64,000 nucleotides of DNA, taken from NCBI GenBank assembly GCA_963818985.1, contig CAWFUJ010000004.1, positions 186,001 to 250,000 on the forward strand, written 5' to 3'. The translations under genes and the position numbers were made by a program. Positions within the stretch are counted from its first letter, which is position 1; the number at the start of each line of letters is the position of its first letter. A model generated the notes under the pieces. The model was not told where the DNA came from and did not search any database. It saw only the letters and a list, made by a program, of their open reading frames with translations. Shown piece after piece: positions 8,455-17,388 of the stretch. Source of the DNA: JAFEDN01 sp963818985. GTDB lineage: Bacteria > Pseudomonadota > Gammaproteobacteria > Coxiellales > Coxiellaceae.

Positions 8455-9972
8455 ATGAAACCTGAATTTAAACAATTTTTCCAAGCTTCTGATTTCATGT
8501 CAAAAAAAATTGCCAAAATCCGTCCTAGACAAAGCACTGATCTTAAAGACTGGCAATACCGTATCAGTCCGCAACATTTAAGCGAGATATTTTCCTGGAT
8601 ATTTAACAATCAAACAATGATTGCAACCAGACTGGACCACCCACCCCACGCAGTCTTCTTTAATTACGAAGAAACCAATCTATATTTGAGTTTTGAATTA
8701 GTTACCGATGATGATGGGGTTATTCATTTATTTTTAAGTTCGAAAAGCAAACTGGCCTCCTCTACTTCAGATTCAGAAAGATTAAAAGAGAAAGAACAGA
8801 CTCATCTGGAGGTCTTGAACGAACAAAAAAAATCTAAAGTGATCAATAGCGGTAGTTTTAAGGAAGTTCAGTATTGTTTTCACTGGCGACCTGGGATGAA
8901 AGATTTAGAAATTTACACCGCTGCTGTGGTTAATCATAAAGACGGCGTAAAAGAGATTAAATGCGAAGAGAAATTTACTCGTTTAATTGGCAGTGAAGGG
9001 GCAAATATAGGCCTCAGCGGCGTTCGTCGAATTAAATATGGGCAACCCAGAGTTAATTATTATTCCCCGCTTGCCGTTAGCGATCAATTGACCTGGACCG
9101 AAAGTAAAGAACTTCATGGCCTAATGGGTATGGAACACACGCTATTTTTAACCGTGTTATATAAACAAGCTCTCATCTTATCAAGGTTGCAAAGTCTAGG
9201 GATTTTTTGGCGAGACCTGAAAGGAGAAAATTTTCTGATGGTCCCTAGCACTTCGAACCAATCAGTTAAACCGCTAGCCAATGATTTTTCTTATGCGAGG
9301 AGCGAAACCGACGATGAGAAAGATCTAAAAAATGACTTTGGTTCACTTCCGTATGCATCTCCATGGAATGATGCTTTTCTCAACCTGCGAGAAATCAAAT
9401 TGAACGAATTGATGCTAATCACTAAATTGAAACAGATGCCAACAGATCCTCCAGGGCAGCAGCGAAAAAAAATTGGGGTGCAAATTAACCATTACCAACA
9501 ACTTTTTACCACAATCGCAAGGCAGATAATAAAGAATTACCCGGTCTGCATTGAGGCGGTCAATGCAATCCAGCAATATAAACAACCGTCGGATTTATTC
9601 CCCCCCATGTACTCCAGAGACAGGCGGTTAACATTTTTGTCGTCTCACTTAGATGATATATGGGCTTTTTCAAAATTAATGACTCAAATTATCAGCATTC
9701 GCAGATCCAAAACCAGTGAGACCCAATACGATGGTGAACTGGTTAAATTACATGATTATTTTCAAGAAAACATGAAACGACCATGGCGAAGTATCCATAC
9801 CGGCCAGGTGGTTGTTGATAACTTGAAGAGTTTGTTTGAAGAAATAAGGCTAAATATTGCCTCAGTACCAAGAGTAAAGGTTTCGACCACTCACTTTTTA
9901 AATCCAAAGACCAAACAAGAAACACAACACCATACGACTCATGTGAAACTTCCAGGAAGATTCTTTGGCTGA
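8455..9972 (+). CDS. Protein-kinase-like putative effector
   Basis: The 505-residue product shows a degenerate eukaryote-like protein kinase pattern: NSGSFKEV at about 131-138 (glycine-rich loop), FWRDLKGENFLM at 251-262 (catalytic loop with D254, K256 and N259), NDFSYAR at 276-282 (DFG position with D277), and GSLPYASP at 296-303 (APE position). About 130 residues precede and 200 follow this core. No transmembrane segment or signal peptide is visible. Bacterial kinases of this type in Legionellales are often Dot/Icm effectors such as the LegK group. The AGGGGC site precedes ATG 8455. A PmrA-type promoter at 8368-8400 supports the effector reading. The substrate cannot be inferred. Confidence 0.7.
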   Translation: MKPEFKQFFQASDFMSKKIAKIRPRQSTDLKDWQYRISPQHLSEIFSWIFNNQTMIATRLDHPPHAVFFNYEETNLYLSFELVTDDDGVIHLFLSSKSKLASSTSDSERLKEKEQTHLEVLNEQKKSKVINSGSFKEVQYCFHWRPGMKDLEIYTAAVVNHKDGVKEIKCEEKFTRLIGSEGANIGLSGVRRIKYGQPRVNYYSPLAVSDQLTWTESKELHGLMGMEHTLFLTVLYKQALILSRLQSLGIFWRDLKGENFLMVPSTSNQSVKPLANDFSYARSETDDEKDLKNDFGSLPYASPWNDAFLNLREIKLNELMLITKLKQMPTDPPGQQRKKIGVQINHYQQLFTTIARQIIKNYPVCIEAVNAIQQYKQPSDLFPPMYSRDRRLTFLSSHLDDIWAFSKLMTQIISIRRSKTSETQYDGELVKLHDYFQENMKRPWRSIHTGQVVVDNLKSLFEEIRLNIASVPRVKVSTTHFLNPKTKQETQHHTTHVKLPGRFFG

Positions 9973-10034
9973 TCGGGGTATGTCAACTCGAAATAGGTCA
10001 TCCCCGAATATGTGTCATCCCGGAAAATGCGCAT

Positions 10035-10072
10035 GTCATCCCGGATAAACGCTACGCATTTTCCGAGATGAC
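10035..10072. repeat. Dispersed palindrome (GTCATCCCGGATAAACGC family)
   Basis: GTCATCCCGGATAAACGC...ATTTTCCGAGATGAC hairpin. A cleaner copy lies at 45771-45808. Partial copies (GTCATCCCGGAAAA) surround it, so 9990-10100 is entirely repeat-derived. Confidence 0.85.
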
Positions 10073-10116
10073 ATGCGAGTTTTCCGGGGTGACATTTGAT
10101 TTTTCTATTTATTCTT

Positions 10117-10149
10117 TTTAATTTTTGCTTAATTTTTATACATTAAAAT
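10117..10149 (+). promoter_or_regulatory. PmrA-type promoter of the first C58-like gene
   Basis: TTTAAT (10117-10122), N5, CTTAAT (10128-10133), N10, TAAAAT (10144-10149). The -10 sits in a larger palindrome (TATACATTAAAATGTATA), absent from the paralog. Confidence 0.8.
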
Positions 10150-10169
10150 GTATAAAAAAGAGTTAAAAC

Positions 10170-12692
10170 ATGAAAAGCATAATACCTGAAATTAAGATTC
10201 AAGAAGATAAAAAAGAAATAAAATCCAGATTAGTCACTGTTAAAGTAGAAGAAATCAAACTAGAACAATGGGATACAAAATCTGATGAAAAAAAATCCCT
10301 AGGCTTAGAAACTACCCAAACCTATATAGATTCTTTAATACAATTTGCTCAAAGAGTCCGCAACTCCACCTGCTATCCCTTTGGCAATACCTTTTTGAGT
10401 ACATTTAGTAGCCAACGAAAAGACCAGGGATTGGATATCATCATTGACAAACTAAAGGCCGCTCGCCTGAAGAATGAAGCCATAGACCCAATCAAAACCC
10501 TAAGTGCCATTATTCATAATGCCATGCAGGCAAGAAGCTCAAAAAAAACGGATGTTCAAACAGAGAGTGGACTCGCAGTCGTAAAGTTATTACATCAATC
10601 TGAATTTGAATTATTAAAAGATCTACTAACTGCAGAAATAGAATCCTTAACCTATAAGGGTTTAAAATCTTTTGCACAGAAAAAAATAAGCGCAGAAATA
10701 GAGGGCTTAGAACCATATCATTATATCATTAAATCCAGCGGAATAGTTCCTCCTCCTAAATTTGAAGCCATTACTTTGCCCGTGATTGCCGACCCGGATG
10801 ATGAGAAAACCAAAGCAAGATTTTCAAGAAACGAAATTTCGATTATCAAAAAAAATAATGGCCAGCATGAACTAGTTTTTTTTAATACCATACTAAATAA
10901 ATTTCAAATATTTATTATCTCTAAAGATAAAGATAATGAATTAAATTCTTTTTTAGGCACTATCAAGGCTGGACAACTTCTTAATGATCCTAAATCTCGT
11001 TTTAAGATTCTGGAAATCTGTGCAAGTTACGGAGCTACTCCTTATACTCAAAGACAACTAATCAATATCTTTCAAAATCTACTGTACTGGTTACATGAAT
11101 TTAAGCCTGATCTCGCCAAAATATATCAACTTCCTAAGGCACTAACGGCCAAACAGCTGCGTGGAAGATGTTATGGTCTAGGCGTGGCTTTCCTTAATAA
11201 AAATCATCGATTTTCTGAGTTGTTAAGTTTTGCTTGTAGTTTAGAGCTAGAATCTTTACAAAACTTAATTAAAAATGGGGCTATAGTTGGCTTTGAAAAT
11301 TTTCCTTTAGAAGACTTCTTGCTGGCCTACAAAAAAATTCATGGTTGGCATGATACTGGGGATTTAGGCATTGAGCAACACCACCAATATCGCACAACAT
11401 TAGGTAGTTTTTGGGTAAATACCCTAACTGTACATGATAACTCTTCCAACCTTAACACTATTTTTCAGAAAATTTTAGTGACCACTGATTTTTGGGAAGT
11501 TGTATTCAGACTTCCTAATGATGCAGGTCATGTCGTTTTTATTAAACGAAATCCTGATGGGAGTTTTGCTTATCACGACTCCAACGAAAGCATCGTTGAT
11601 TGGTTTGGTCCTTTTAAAACACTAGAGATTTTATCAGAACGAGTTTTTGGTCTGTATAAAAGCGAATTTGGCAATAAACAATTAACAATGACCGCAAATG
11701 CTTTACAACCGATGGTGAAAGAGGATAAATTCGATTTGCAAATTGCGGCGCTAGATCAAATATTTAAAAAAACTCCTGGCGCCTGGATTAACAATTCTAT
11801 AAAAGAATATTTATCTGACAAGATCTGCCGAACAGAGTTTGCCAGAACTGTTATTCCTCTTTTAACAGATGCCATTCCTCCTTTAACAAATTTAAATCCT
11901 AAAACAAAACAACCGCTATCTCCTCAACAGCGCACCATTCTCGCGGCTAGAGAATTCTTTCGAGACTTTTTAGAAGACAAACACAATTCAGTGCAATTTA
12001 TGAATGTTACACGAACCCTGTCTCAAGATTTTGGGACATTCTTGCGACGCTTAATTTTATTAGGGGATTGGCGCGCGGCCATTAAAATCGTTAATCAATG
12101 CGGTCCGGATGTATATGAAATTGCGTTAAAATGGGCGGTAGAATTCAATCAATTCACGGTTATTAAAGCATTTATTCAGCGCATTCCCGGTCAAGCGACG
12201 GGTTCCAAAAATAAGATTTTCTTGGAATGTTTCTCTGTCGTAAAAAATGTAGAGGTTGCAGGCATATTATTAGGCGCCTTAGGGATCCAAGCCCAGACTG
12301 AAATTGATGTTTGGGCACAAATTACAGTATTTGCCGCAAAACACAAAGATTTTAATTTATTAAATCGTTTTGAAACAAATATTTTGGATGAGGCACTCAT
12401 AAAAATTGATAAAAGTGATTTAGGTGCCGGGCAAAAACAAAAATTGCGCGCGTCCATAGAGCAAGTATTTTTTCATAAATTAGATAATCGTTATCCACTT
12501 GTTCCTCAAACTTGGACAATGAGTTGGCATGGAAGCCAATCAACTAGTACGACTCCCAGCAAAGATTCGATTGTGGCTGCATTATCTGAGCAACAAAGAT
12601 TGGAACATGCAAAGATTTTAACTCGATTTGGTTATGGTCATTCTGAAAAACACACTGCCTTAACTCCCTTTGAGAAAGGGTTAAACACTTAA
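10170..12692 (+). CDS. Putative YopT-like (C58) cysteine protease effector, paralog 1
   Basis: An 840-residue soluble protein with no family name I can assign by overall similarity. In the middle it has GRCYGLGVAFL with C334, GHVVFIKR with H454 and FAYHDSN with D470. The spacings C-to-H 120 and H-to-D 16 nearly equal those of the YopT triad (C139, H258, D274), and the motif contexts fit papain-like C58 proteases. N-terminal (1-300) and C-terminal (540-840) regions are helical and unrecognised. It is about two-thirds identical to the next gene, clearly a tandem duplication. The start has a short leader with AGAG upstream. A PmrA-type promoter at 10117-10149 suggests a translocated effector. 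Protease activity is inferred, not shown. Confidence 0.65.
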   Translation: MKSIIPEIKIQEDKKEIKSRLVTVKVEEIKLEQWDTKSDEKKSLGLETTQTYIDSLIQFAQRVRNSTCYPFGNTFLSTFSSQRKDQGLDIIIDKLKAARLKNEAIDPIKTLSAIIHNAMQARSSKKTDVQTESGLAVVKLLHQSEFELLKDLLTAEIESLTYKGLKSFAQKKISAEIEGLEPYHYIIKSSGIVPPPKFEAITLPVIADPDDEKTKARFSRNEISIIKKNNGQHELVFFNTILNKFQIFIISKDKDNELNSFLGTIKAGQLLNDPKSRFKILEICASYGATPYTQRQLINIFQNLLYWLHEFKPDLAKIYQLPKALTAKQLRGRCYGLGVAFLNKNHRFSELLSFACSLELESLQNLIKNGAIVGFENFPLEDFLLAYKKIHGWHDTGDLGIEQHHQYRTTLGSFWVNTLTVHDNSSNLNTIFQKILVTTDFWEVVFRLPNDAGHVVFIKRNPDGSFAYHDSNESIVDWFGPFKTLEILSERVFGLYKSEFGNKQLTMTANALQPMVKEDKFDLQIAALDQIFKKTPGAWINNSIKEYLSDKICRTEFARTVIPLLTDAIPPLTNLNPKTKQPLSPQQRTILAAREFFRDFLEDKHNSVQFMNVTRTLSQDFGTFLRRLILLGDWRAAIKIVNQCGPDVYEIALKWAVEFNQFTVIKAFIQRIPGQATGSKNKIFLECFSVVKNVEVAGILLGALGIQAQTEIDVWAQITVFAAKHKDFNLLNRFETNILDEALIKIDKSDLGAGQKQKLRASIEQVFFHKLDNRYPLVPQTWTMSWHGSQSTSTTPSKDSIVAALSEQQRLEHAKILTRFGYGHSEKHTALTPFEKGLNT

Positions 12693-12720
12693 TTTTTGCT
12701 TAATTTTTATACAGTAAAAT
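12688..12720 (+). promoter_or_regulatory. PmrA-type promoter of the second C58-like gene
   Basis: CTTAAT (12688-12693), N5, CTTAAT (12699-12704), N10, TAAAAT (12715-12720). The first half-site overlaps the stop codon of the upstream paralog. Box and N5/N10 bases are almost the same as upstream of 10170, so the promoter was duplicated with the gene. Confidence 0.82.
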
Positions 12721-12749
12721 AGACAAAAAGATAAACATCGAGAAGTAAA

Positions 12750-15230
12750 ATGAGAAGTGTAGTCCAAAGTGGAACCAAGCAAGAAGAAATAAAATCCCAA
12801 GATGATACTTTTGAAGCAAAAGTAACTGAATCAAAACTAGAAGATCTAGGTGAAGAAAAAGAATCCAAAAATCTCAACTCCAACCAAATTTATATAGATG
12901 CTTTGCTACAATTTGCCATCCAAGTCCGCGAATCCACCAGCTATTTTTTTAGTAGCTCTTTTTCAAATAGATTTCGCACTCCACATAAAGAAGAAGCCCT
13001 TAATATCATTATTGATAAGCTGAAAGCCTCCAAACTTAAAAAGGAAACCATAGACCCAATCACAACGCTCTGCGCCATTATCCATAATGCTATGCATGTC
13101 AGAGGTTCAAAGAAAGCTGATAAGGAAACAAAAAGCGGAACCGCTGTAAAGCGATTGTTAGAGCAATCTCAATTTGAAATATTAAAAGATCTTCTTAAGT
13201 CAGAGGTCGGGTCACTTACTTATAAAGATCTTAGATCGTTTGCACAGCAAAACATCAGTAGGGAAATGAAAGATTCATCAGAATCAACATCTCCCTATTT
13301 TTATTTAATTAAATCCCGTGGACCACTGCCGCCACCCGAATTTAAAGCTATTACTTTGCCTGTGATTGCCGACCCGGATGATGAGAAAACCAAAGTAACA
13401 TTTTCAAGAGACGCCATTTCGATTATCAAAAAAAATAATGGCCTGCATGAGCTGATTTTTTTTAACACCATACAAAATAAATTTCAACGAATTAATCTTT
13501 CTAAAGGCAGTGAATTAAATTCTTTTATAGACACCCTCAAACCTGAACAACTCGTCACTGATCCAAAATTCCGTTTTGAGATTACGCAAGCCTGCGCAAA
13601 GTACGGGGCCACGCCTTATAAACAAGCACAATTAAACAATATCTTTCAAAATTTACTGTATTGGTTACATGAGTTTAAGCCGGAACTCGCCAAAAGATAT
13701 GAACTTCCTAAAACCCTAACGACCAAACAAAAACGTGGAAGCTGTCATGGTCTGGGAGTGGCTTTAGTTAATAAAAATCATCAGTTTTCTGAGTTATTAA
13801 GTTTTGCTTGTAGTTTAGATCAAGAATCTTTGTATAACTTAATTAAAAATGGGGCTATTGTTGACTCTGAAAAATTTTCTTTAGAAGACCTCTTGCTGGC
13901 TTACAAAAAAATTCATGCTTGGCACGATACTGAGAATTTAGGCATTGAGCAACATCAGCAATATCGTACAACTTTAGGTGGTTTTTGGGTAAATACCCTC
14001 ACTGTGTCTGATAACTCTTCCAACCTAAAAACTATTTTTCAGAAAATTTTAGTGACCACTGATTTTTGGGAAGTTGTATTCAGATTTCCTGATGGTATAG
14101 GTCATGTAGTTTTTATTAAACGCTATCCAGATGGGGGTTTCGTTTATTACGACTCTAACAAAAGCATCGTTGATTGGTTTGGTCCTTTTAAAACGCTAGA
14201 GATTTTATCAGAACGAATTTTTGATCTGTATAAAAGCAAATTTGGCAATAAAGAATTAACAGTATCCGCAAATGCTTTACAACCCATGATGAAAGAGGAC
14301 AAATTCGATTTGCACATTGCGAATCTAGATTCGATATTTAAAGATACTCCTGGCGCTTGGATTAACTATCCTATAAAAGCATATTTATCTGACAAGATCT
14401 GTCGCACCGAATTAGCCAGAACCGTTATCCCTCTTTTAACGAATTTAGATCCTAAAATAAAACAAAAGTTATCTCCTGAACAGCTAAACACCATTCGTGT
14501 AACTAGACATTATTTTCAAACTTTTTTAGTAGACAAACCCAATTCCGTGCAATTTATAAATATGACGCGAACGCTGTCTCAAGATTTTTGGACATTTTTG
14601 CAACGCTTAATTTTATTAGGAGATTGGCGCGCGGCTATTAAAATACTTAATGACTGTGGTCCGGAGATATATGAAGCTGCCTTTAAATTTGCAGTTGAAT
14701 CCAATCAACTTACGGTTATTAGAGCATTTATTCAGCACATTCCTGCGCAAGCGACGGGTTCCAAAAATAAGATTATCTTGGAATGTTTCTCTAGCGTGAA
14801 AAATGTAGAGGTTGCAGGCATATTATTAAGTGCCTTAGGGTTCCAAGCCCAGACTGAAATTGATGTTTGGGCTCAAATTACAGTATTAGCCGCAAAACAC
14901 AGAGATTTTAATTTATTAAACCGATTTGAAATAAATATTTTGCATAAGGCGCTCATAAAAATTGATGAAAGTGATTTAGGCGTCGGGCAAAAACAAAAAT
15001 TACGTGCGTCCATAGAGCAAGTATTTTTTCATAAATTAGATAGCCGTTATCCAATCGCTCCACAAACTTGGACCATGAGTTGGCATGGTAGCCAATCAAC
15101 TAGTACGACACCTAGCAAAGATTCAATTGTGGCTGCATTGTCTGAGCCACAGAGATTGGAATATGCAGAGGTTTTATCGCGATTAGGTTATGATCATTCT
15201 GAAAAATGCACCGTGTCTACTCAGATCTAG
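12750..15230 (+). CDS. Putative YopT-like (C58) cysteine protease effector, paralog 2
   Basis: The 826-residue partner of the preceding gene keeps the same candidate triad: GSCHGLGVALV with C332, GHVVFIKR with H452 and VYYDSN with D468, with identical spacing (120 and 16). Regions around the triad and the C-terminal third (TSKNKI, VEVAGILLSALG, MSWHGSQSTSTTPSKDS) are strongly conserved between paralogs; the N-terminal 60 residues and the last 15 diverge. Retention of all three residues in both copies argues for selection on catalysis. It has its own promoter at 12688-12720. Lipid or protein targets cannot be guessed. Confidence 0.65.
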   Translation: MRSVVQSGTKQEEIKSQDDTFEAKVTESKLEDLGEEKESKNLNSNQIYIDALLQFAIQVRESTSYFFSSSFSNRFRTPHKEEALNIIIDKLKASKLKKETIDPITTLCAIIHNAMHVRGSKKADKETKSGTAVKRLLEQSQFEILKDLLKSEVGSLTYKDLRSFAQQNISREMKDSSESTSPYFYLIKSRGPLPPPEFKAITLPVIADPDDEKTKVTFSRDAISIIKKNNGLHELIFFNTIQNKFQRINLSKGSELNSFIDTLKPEQLVTDPKFRFEITQACAKYGATPYKQAQLNNIFQNLLYWLHEFKPELAKRYELPKTLTTKQKRGSCHGLGVALVNKNHQFSELLSFACSLDQESLYNLIKNGAIVDSEKFSLEDLLLAYKKIHAWHDTENLGIEQHQQYRTTLGGFWVNTLTVSDNSSNLKTIFQKILVTTDFWEVVFRFPDGIGHVVFIKRYPDGGFVYYDSNKSIVDWFGPFKTLEILSERIFDLYKSKFGNKELTVSANALQPMMKEDKFDLHIANLDSIFKDTPGAWINYPIKAYLSDKICRTELARTVIPLLTNLDPKIKQKLSPEQLNTIRVTRHYFQTFLVDKPNSVQFINMTRTLSQDFWTFLQRLILLGDWRAAIKILNDCGPEIYEAAFKFAVESNQLTVIRAFIQHIPAQATGSKNKIILECFSSVKNVEVAGILLSALGFQAQTEIDVWAQITVLAAKHRDFNLLNRFEINILHKALIKIDESDLGVGQKQKLRASIEQVFFHKLDSRYPIAPQTWTMSWHGSQSTSTTPSKDSIVAALSEPQRLEYAEVLSRLGYDHSEKCTVSTQI

Positions 15231-15280
15231 GATAATTACCGTGCCATCCCGCGCACACCATGTCACCACGCAGCACTCAT

Positions 15281-15309
15281 GTCATCCCGCGGCTTGACCG
15301 CGGAATGAC
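15281..15309. repeat. GTCATCCCGCGG palindrome, short form
   Basis: Single hairpin GTCATCCCGCGGCTTGACC...GGAATGAC between the C58-like gene and the polyamine operon, where the two transcripts converge. Confidence 0.85.
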
Positions 15310-15318
15310 ACATGAGGG

Positions 15319-16356
15319 CTAAACCAACATTTCCAAGTCGGTAAACGTTGCATTGCAACGCTGTGCAGCGCGGGTTTTCCAACTGCCTTTGTGGTAGGCG
15401 TATCCTGCTATTAATGGTAAGGCAATCGTGGCTTCGCAAAAAACCATTTGTTCATAAGTCGTGTCGACTTTGCCCCAAGAGCACGCTTCTTTTAATGTCG
15501 AACCCGATAAAGCCCCATCACGCTCATCCGCTACCGTGACTTGGACGGCATACTTATGCATCGGAACATTTTCCTTAAGCATTTCCGCTGCTACCACAAT
15601 ATCTTGAGCGAAATTTTTCGGCACACCACCACCCATCATCAGTAAACCGGTTTGCTCTACACCAATTTTAATTTGCGTTAATTCCCTAAAATCTTTTACT
15701 GAATCAATTTGCACATGGTTGTCTGGATTTTGATGTTGATGCATCACCAAACCAAATCCTGCACTGCAATCACTAAAAGCTGGCACAAATATCGGAATTT
15801 CATGTTCATAGGCTAAACGGACAATGGACTCCTCACCCTTATGATGGGCAATTAAATATTTACCCATCGCCATGATAAATTCCCGTGAAGAATAAGCACG
15901 CGGCGATAATTGATTGGCAATCTCTAAAATAGTGTTGTCACACACTCTTAAATCATCTTCATTAATTAAAGTATCATAGATTCGATCAATTGCTAATTCA
16001 CGCAATTGATTGTCATTCATGTGTGGTGAACCTTGATAATGACTAAAACCTAATGCTTCAAAAAAATCTTGATCGACAATATTAGCACCCGTCGAAACAA
16101 TCACATCAATCATCCGATGTTTAATCATATCGATTATAATTTTTTTCATGCCAGCACTCACCAAAGAGCCCGCTAAACATAAAATAATAGTGCAATCATG
16201 GTCCGCCAACATTTGCTGATAAATTTGAGCAGCCCGCGATAAATTACGCGCTTGAAAAGCGGTATGTTGCATCGCCTCCACAAATGCACAAATATTTGTT
16301 TCAGTGATATCGATATGCTTTACTTTATGTGTTAATAAATCAGTTTTGTTAGTCAT
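15319..16356 (-). CDS. Deoxyhypusine synthase-like protein (likely homospermidine/polyamine synthase)
   Basis: A 345-residue member of the deoxyhypusine synthase fold: NAD-binding motifs LAGSLVSAGM, STGANI and MGGGVPKNF, and the LKEACSWGKV motif whose Lys corresponds to the Lys that carries the aminobutyl intermediate in deoxyhypusine synthase. Bacteria lack eIF5A, and bacterial homologues are known or thought to use small amines, making homospermidine or related products. It is the last gene of a speA-aguA-aguB operon that yields putrescine, which fits a role in making a longer polyamine. The exact product is not decided by sequence. Starts ten bases after aguB ends. Confidence 0.8.
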   Translation of the reverse strand: MTNKTDLLTHKVKHIDITETNICAFVEAMQHTAFQARNLSRAAQIYQQMLADHDCTIILCLAGSLVSAGMKKIIIDMIKHRMIDVIVSTGANIVDQDFFEALGFSHYQGSPHMNDNQLRELAIDRIYDTLINEDDLRVCDNTILEIANQLSPRAYSSREFIMAMGKYLIAHHKGEESIVRLAYEHEIPIFVPAFSDCSAGFGLVMHQHQNPDNHVQIDSVKDFRELTQIKIGVEQTGLLMMGGGVPKNFAQDIVVAAEMLKENVPMHKYAVQVTVADERDGALSGSTLKEACSWGKVDTTYEQMVFCEATIALPLIAGYAYHKGSWKTRAAQRCNATFTDLEMLV

Positions 16357-16365
16357 AAAACCTCG

Positions 16366-17256
16366 CTAATGACAAGAATCAACGTATTTTTTGAGTAGAT
16401 CGCTATAAGCGTCAACCCGCCGATCACGAAAATAGGGCCAGATCCGTCGAGTCGTTTCTATTTCGTTTAAATCTAATTGCGCAACTAATATTTGAGCCGA
16501 AGTTGCTGCGCGCTGCAAGATTTGTCCGTGGGCGCCAGTAATAAAACTATTTCCCCAAAAATGAATACCGCGCTCTGCATGCACAGGGTCCACTTCGAAG
16601 CCAACCCGATTACAACTTAATACCGGTAAACAATTAGCAATTGAATGACTGCGTTGCATCGTCACCCACGCATCAATTAATTGCTGTTGTTCATGTGGAG
16701 TATTTTCAGGAAACCAACCGATGGCGGTGGGGTAGAGTAATAAATCTGCGCCGCGCAACGCCATGATCCGTGCCGCTTCGGGAAACCATTGATCCCAGCA
16801 CACAAGAATACCTAAACGACCCACACTGGTGGTGACGGGGACAAAGCCTTGATCCCCTGGGGTGAAATAATATTTTTCGTAGAAGTTGGGATCATCGGGT
16901 ATATGCATTTTGCGGTAGGTACCGACCAATTCACCATTTTTTTCAAAAACGACGGCGGTATTATGATAAATCCCTTTAGCACGTTGCTCAAATACCGACC
17001 CCACCAGTATGATTTGATGGGATTTAGCCAGTTCACTTAAATTTTGAGTAGTCGGTCCTGGAATGGGCTCTGCTAAATCGAAGCAACAGATGTCTTCACT
17101 TTGACAAAAATAAGCGGTGGCATGTAATTCTGAGAGCAATACCAATTGCGCGCCCTGAGCAGCAGCTTTGGCGACAGCTTCGGCCGTTTGTTCAAAGTTA
17201 GCCAATTTATCCCGGCTATGCGCCTGTTGCACGACAGCGACAGTCAATTTCTGCAT
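16366..17256 (-). CDS. aguB: N-carbamoylputrescine amidase
   Basis: A nitrilase-superfamily enzyme hydrolysing N-carbamoylputrescine to putrescine, CO2 and ammonia. The 296-residue product has the Glu-Lys-Cys triad at E43 (LLSELHATAYF), K116 (YRKMHIPDD) and C153 (LVCWDQWFPEAAR). FWGNSFITG and the C-terminal IWPYFRDRR are typical of AguB. It lies between aguA and the deoxyhypusine-synthase-like gene on the same strand. Confidence 0.95.
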   Translation of the reverse strand: MQKLTVAVVQQAHSRDKLANFEQTAEAVAKAAAQGAQLVLLSELHATAYFCQSEDICCFDLAEPIPGPTTQNLSELAKSHQIILVGSVFEQRAKGIYHNTAVVFEKNGELVGTYRKMHIPDDPNFYEKYYFTPGDQGFVPVTTSVGRLGILVCWDQWFPEAARIMALRGADLLLYPTAIGWFPENTPHEQQQLIDAWVTMQRSHSIANCLPVLSCNRVGFEVDPVHAERGIHFWGNSFITGAHGQILQRAATSAQILVAQLDLNEIETTRRIWPYFRDRRVDAYSDLLKKYVDSCH

Positions 17257-17297
17257 TTTTTCCTCATAACTAATTATTTTCCACCCCGCGGCACCAT

Positions 17298-17374
17298 GTC
17301 ATCCCGCGGTTTGACCGCGGGATCCAGCAGGCTTGCAAGTCAGTATGGATCCCGAGGTCAAGCCGCGGGATGAC
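17298..17374. repeat. 77-bp dispersed inverted repeat (GTCATCCCGCGG family, long form)
   Basis: Same structure as 7462-7538, with one arm slightly changed (CCCGAGGTC). It fills the 132-base gap between aguA and aguB inside the operon. Confidence 0.9.
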
Positions 17375-17388
17375 AAACTGCCGACGAA

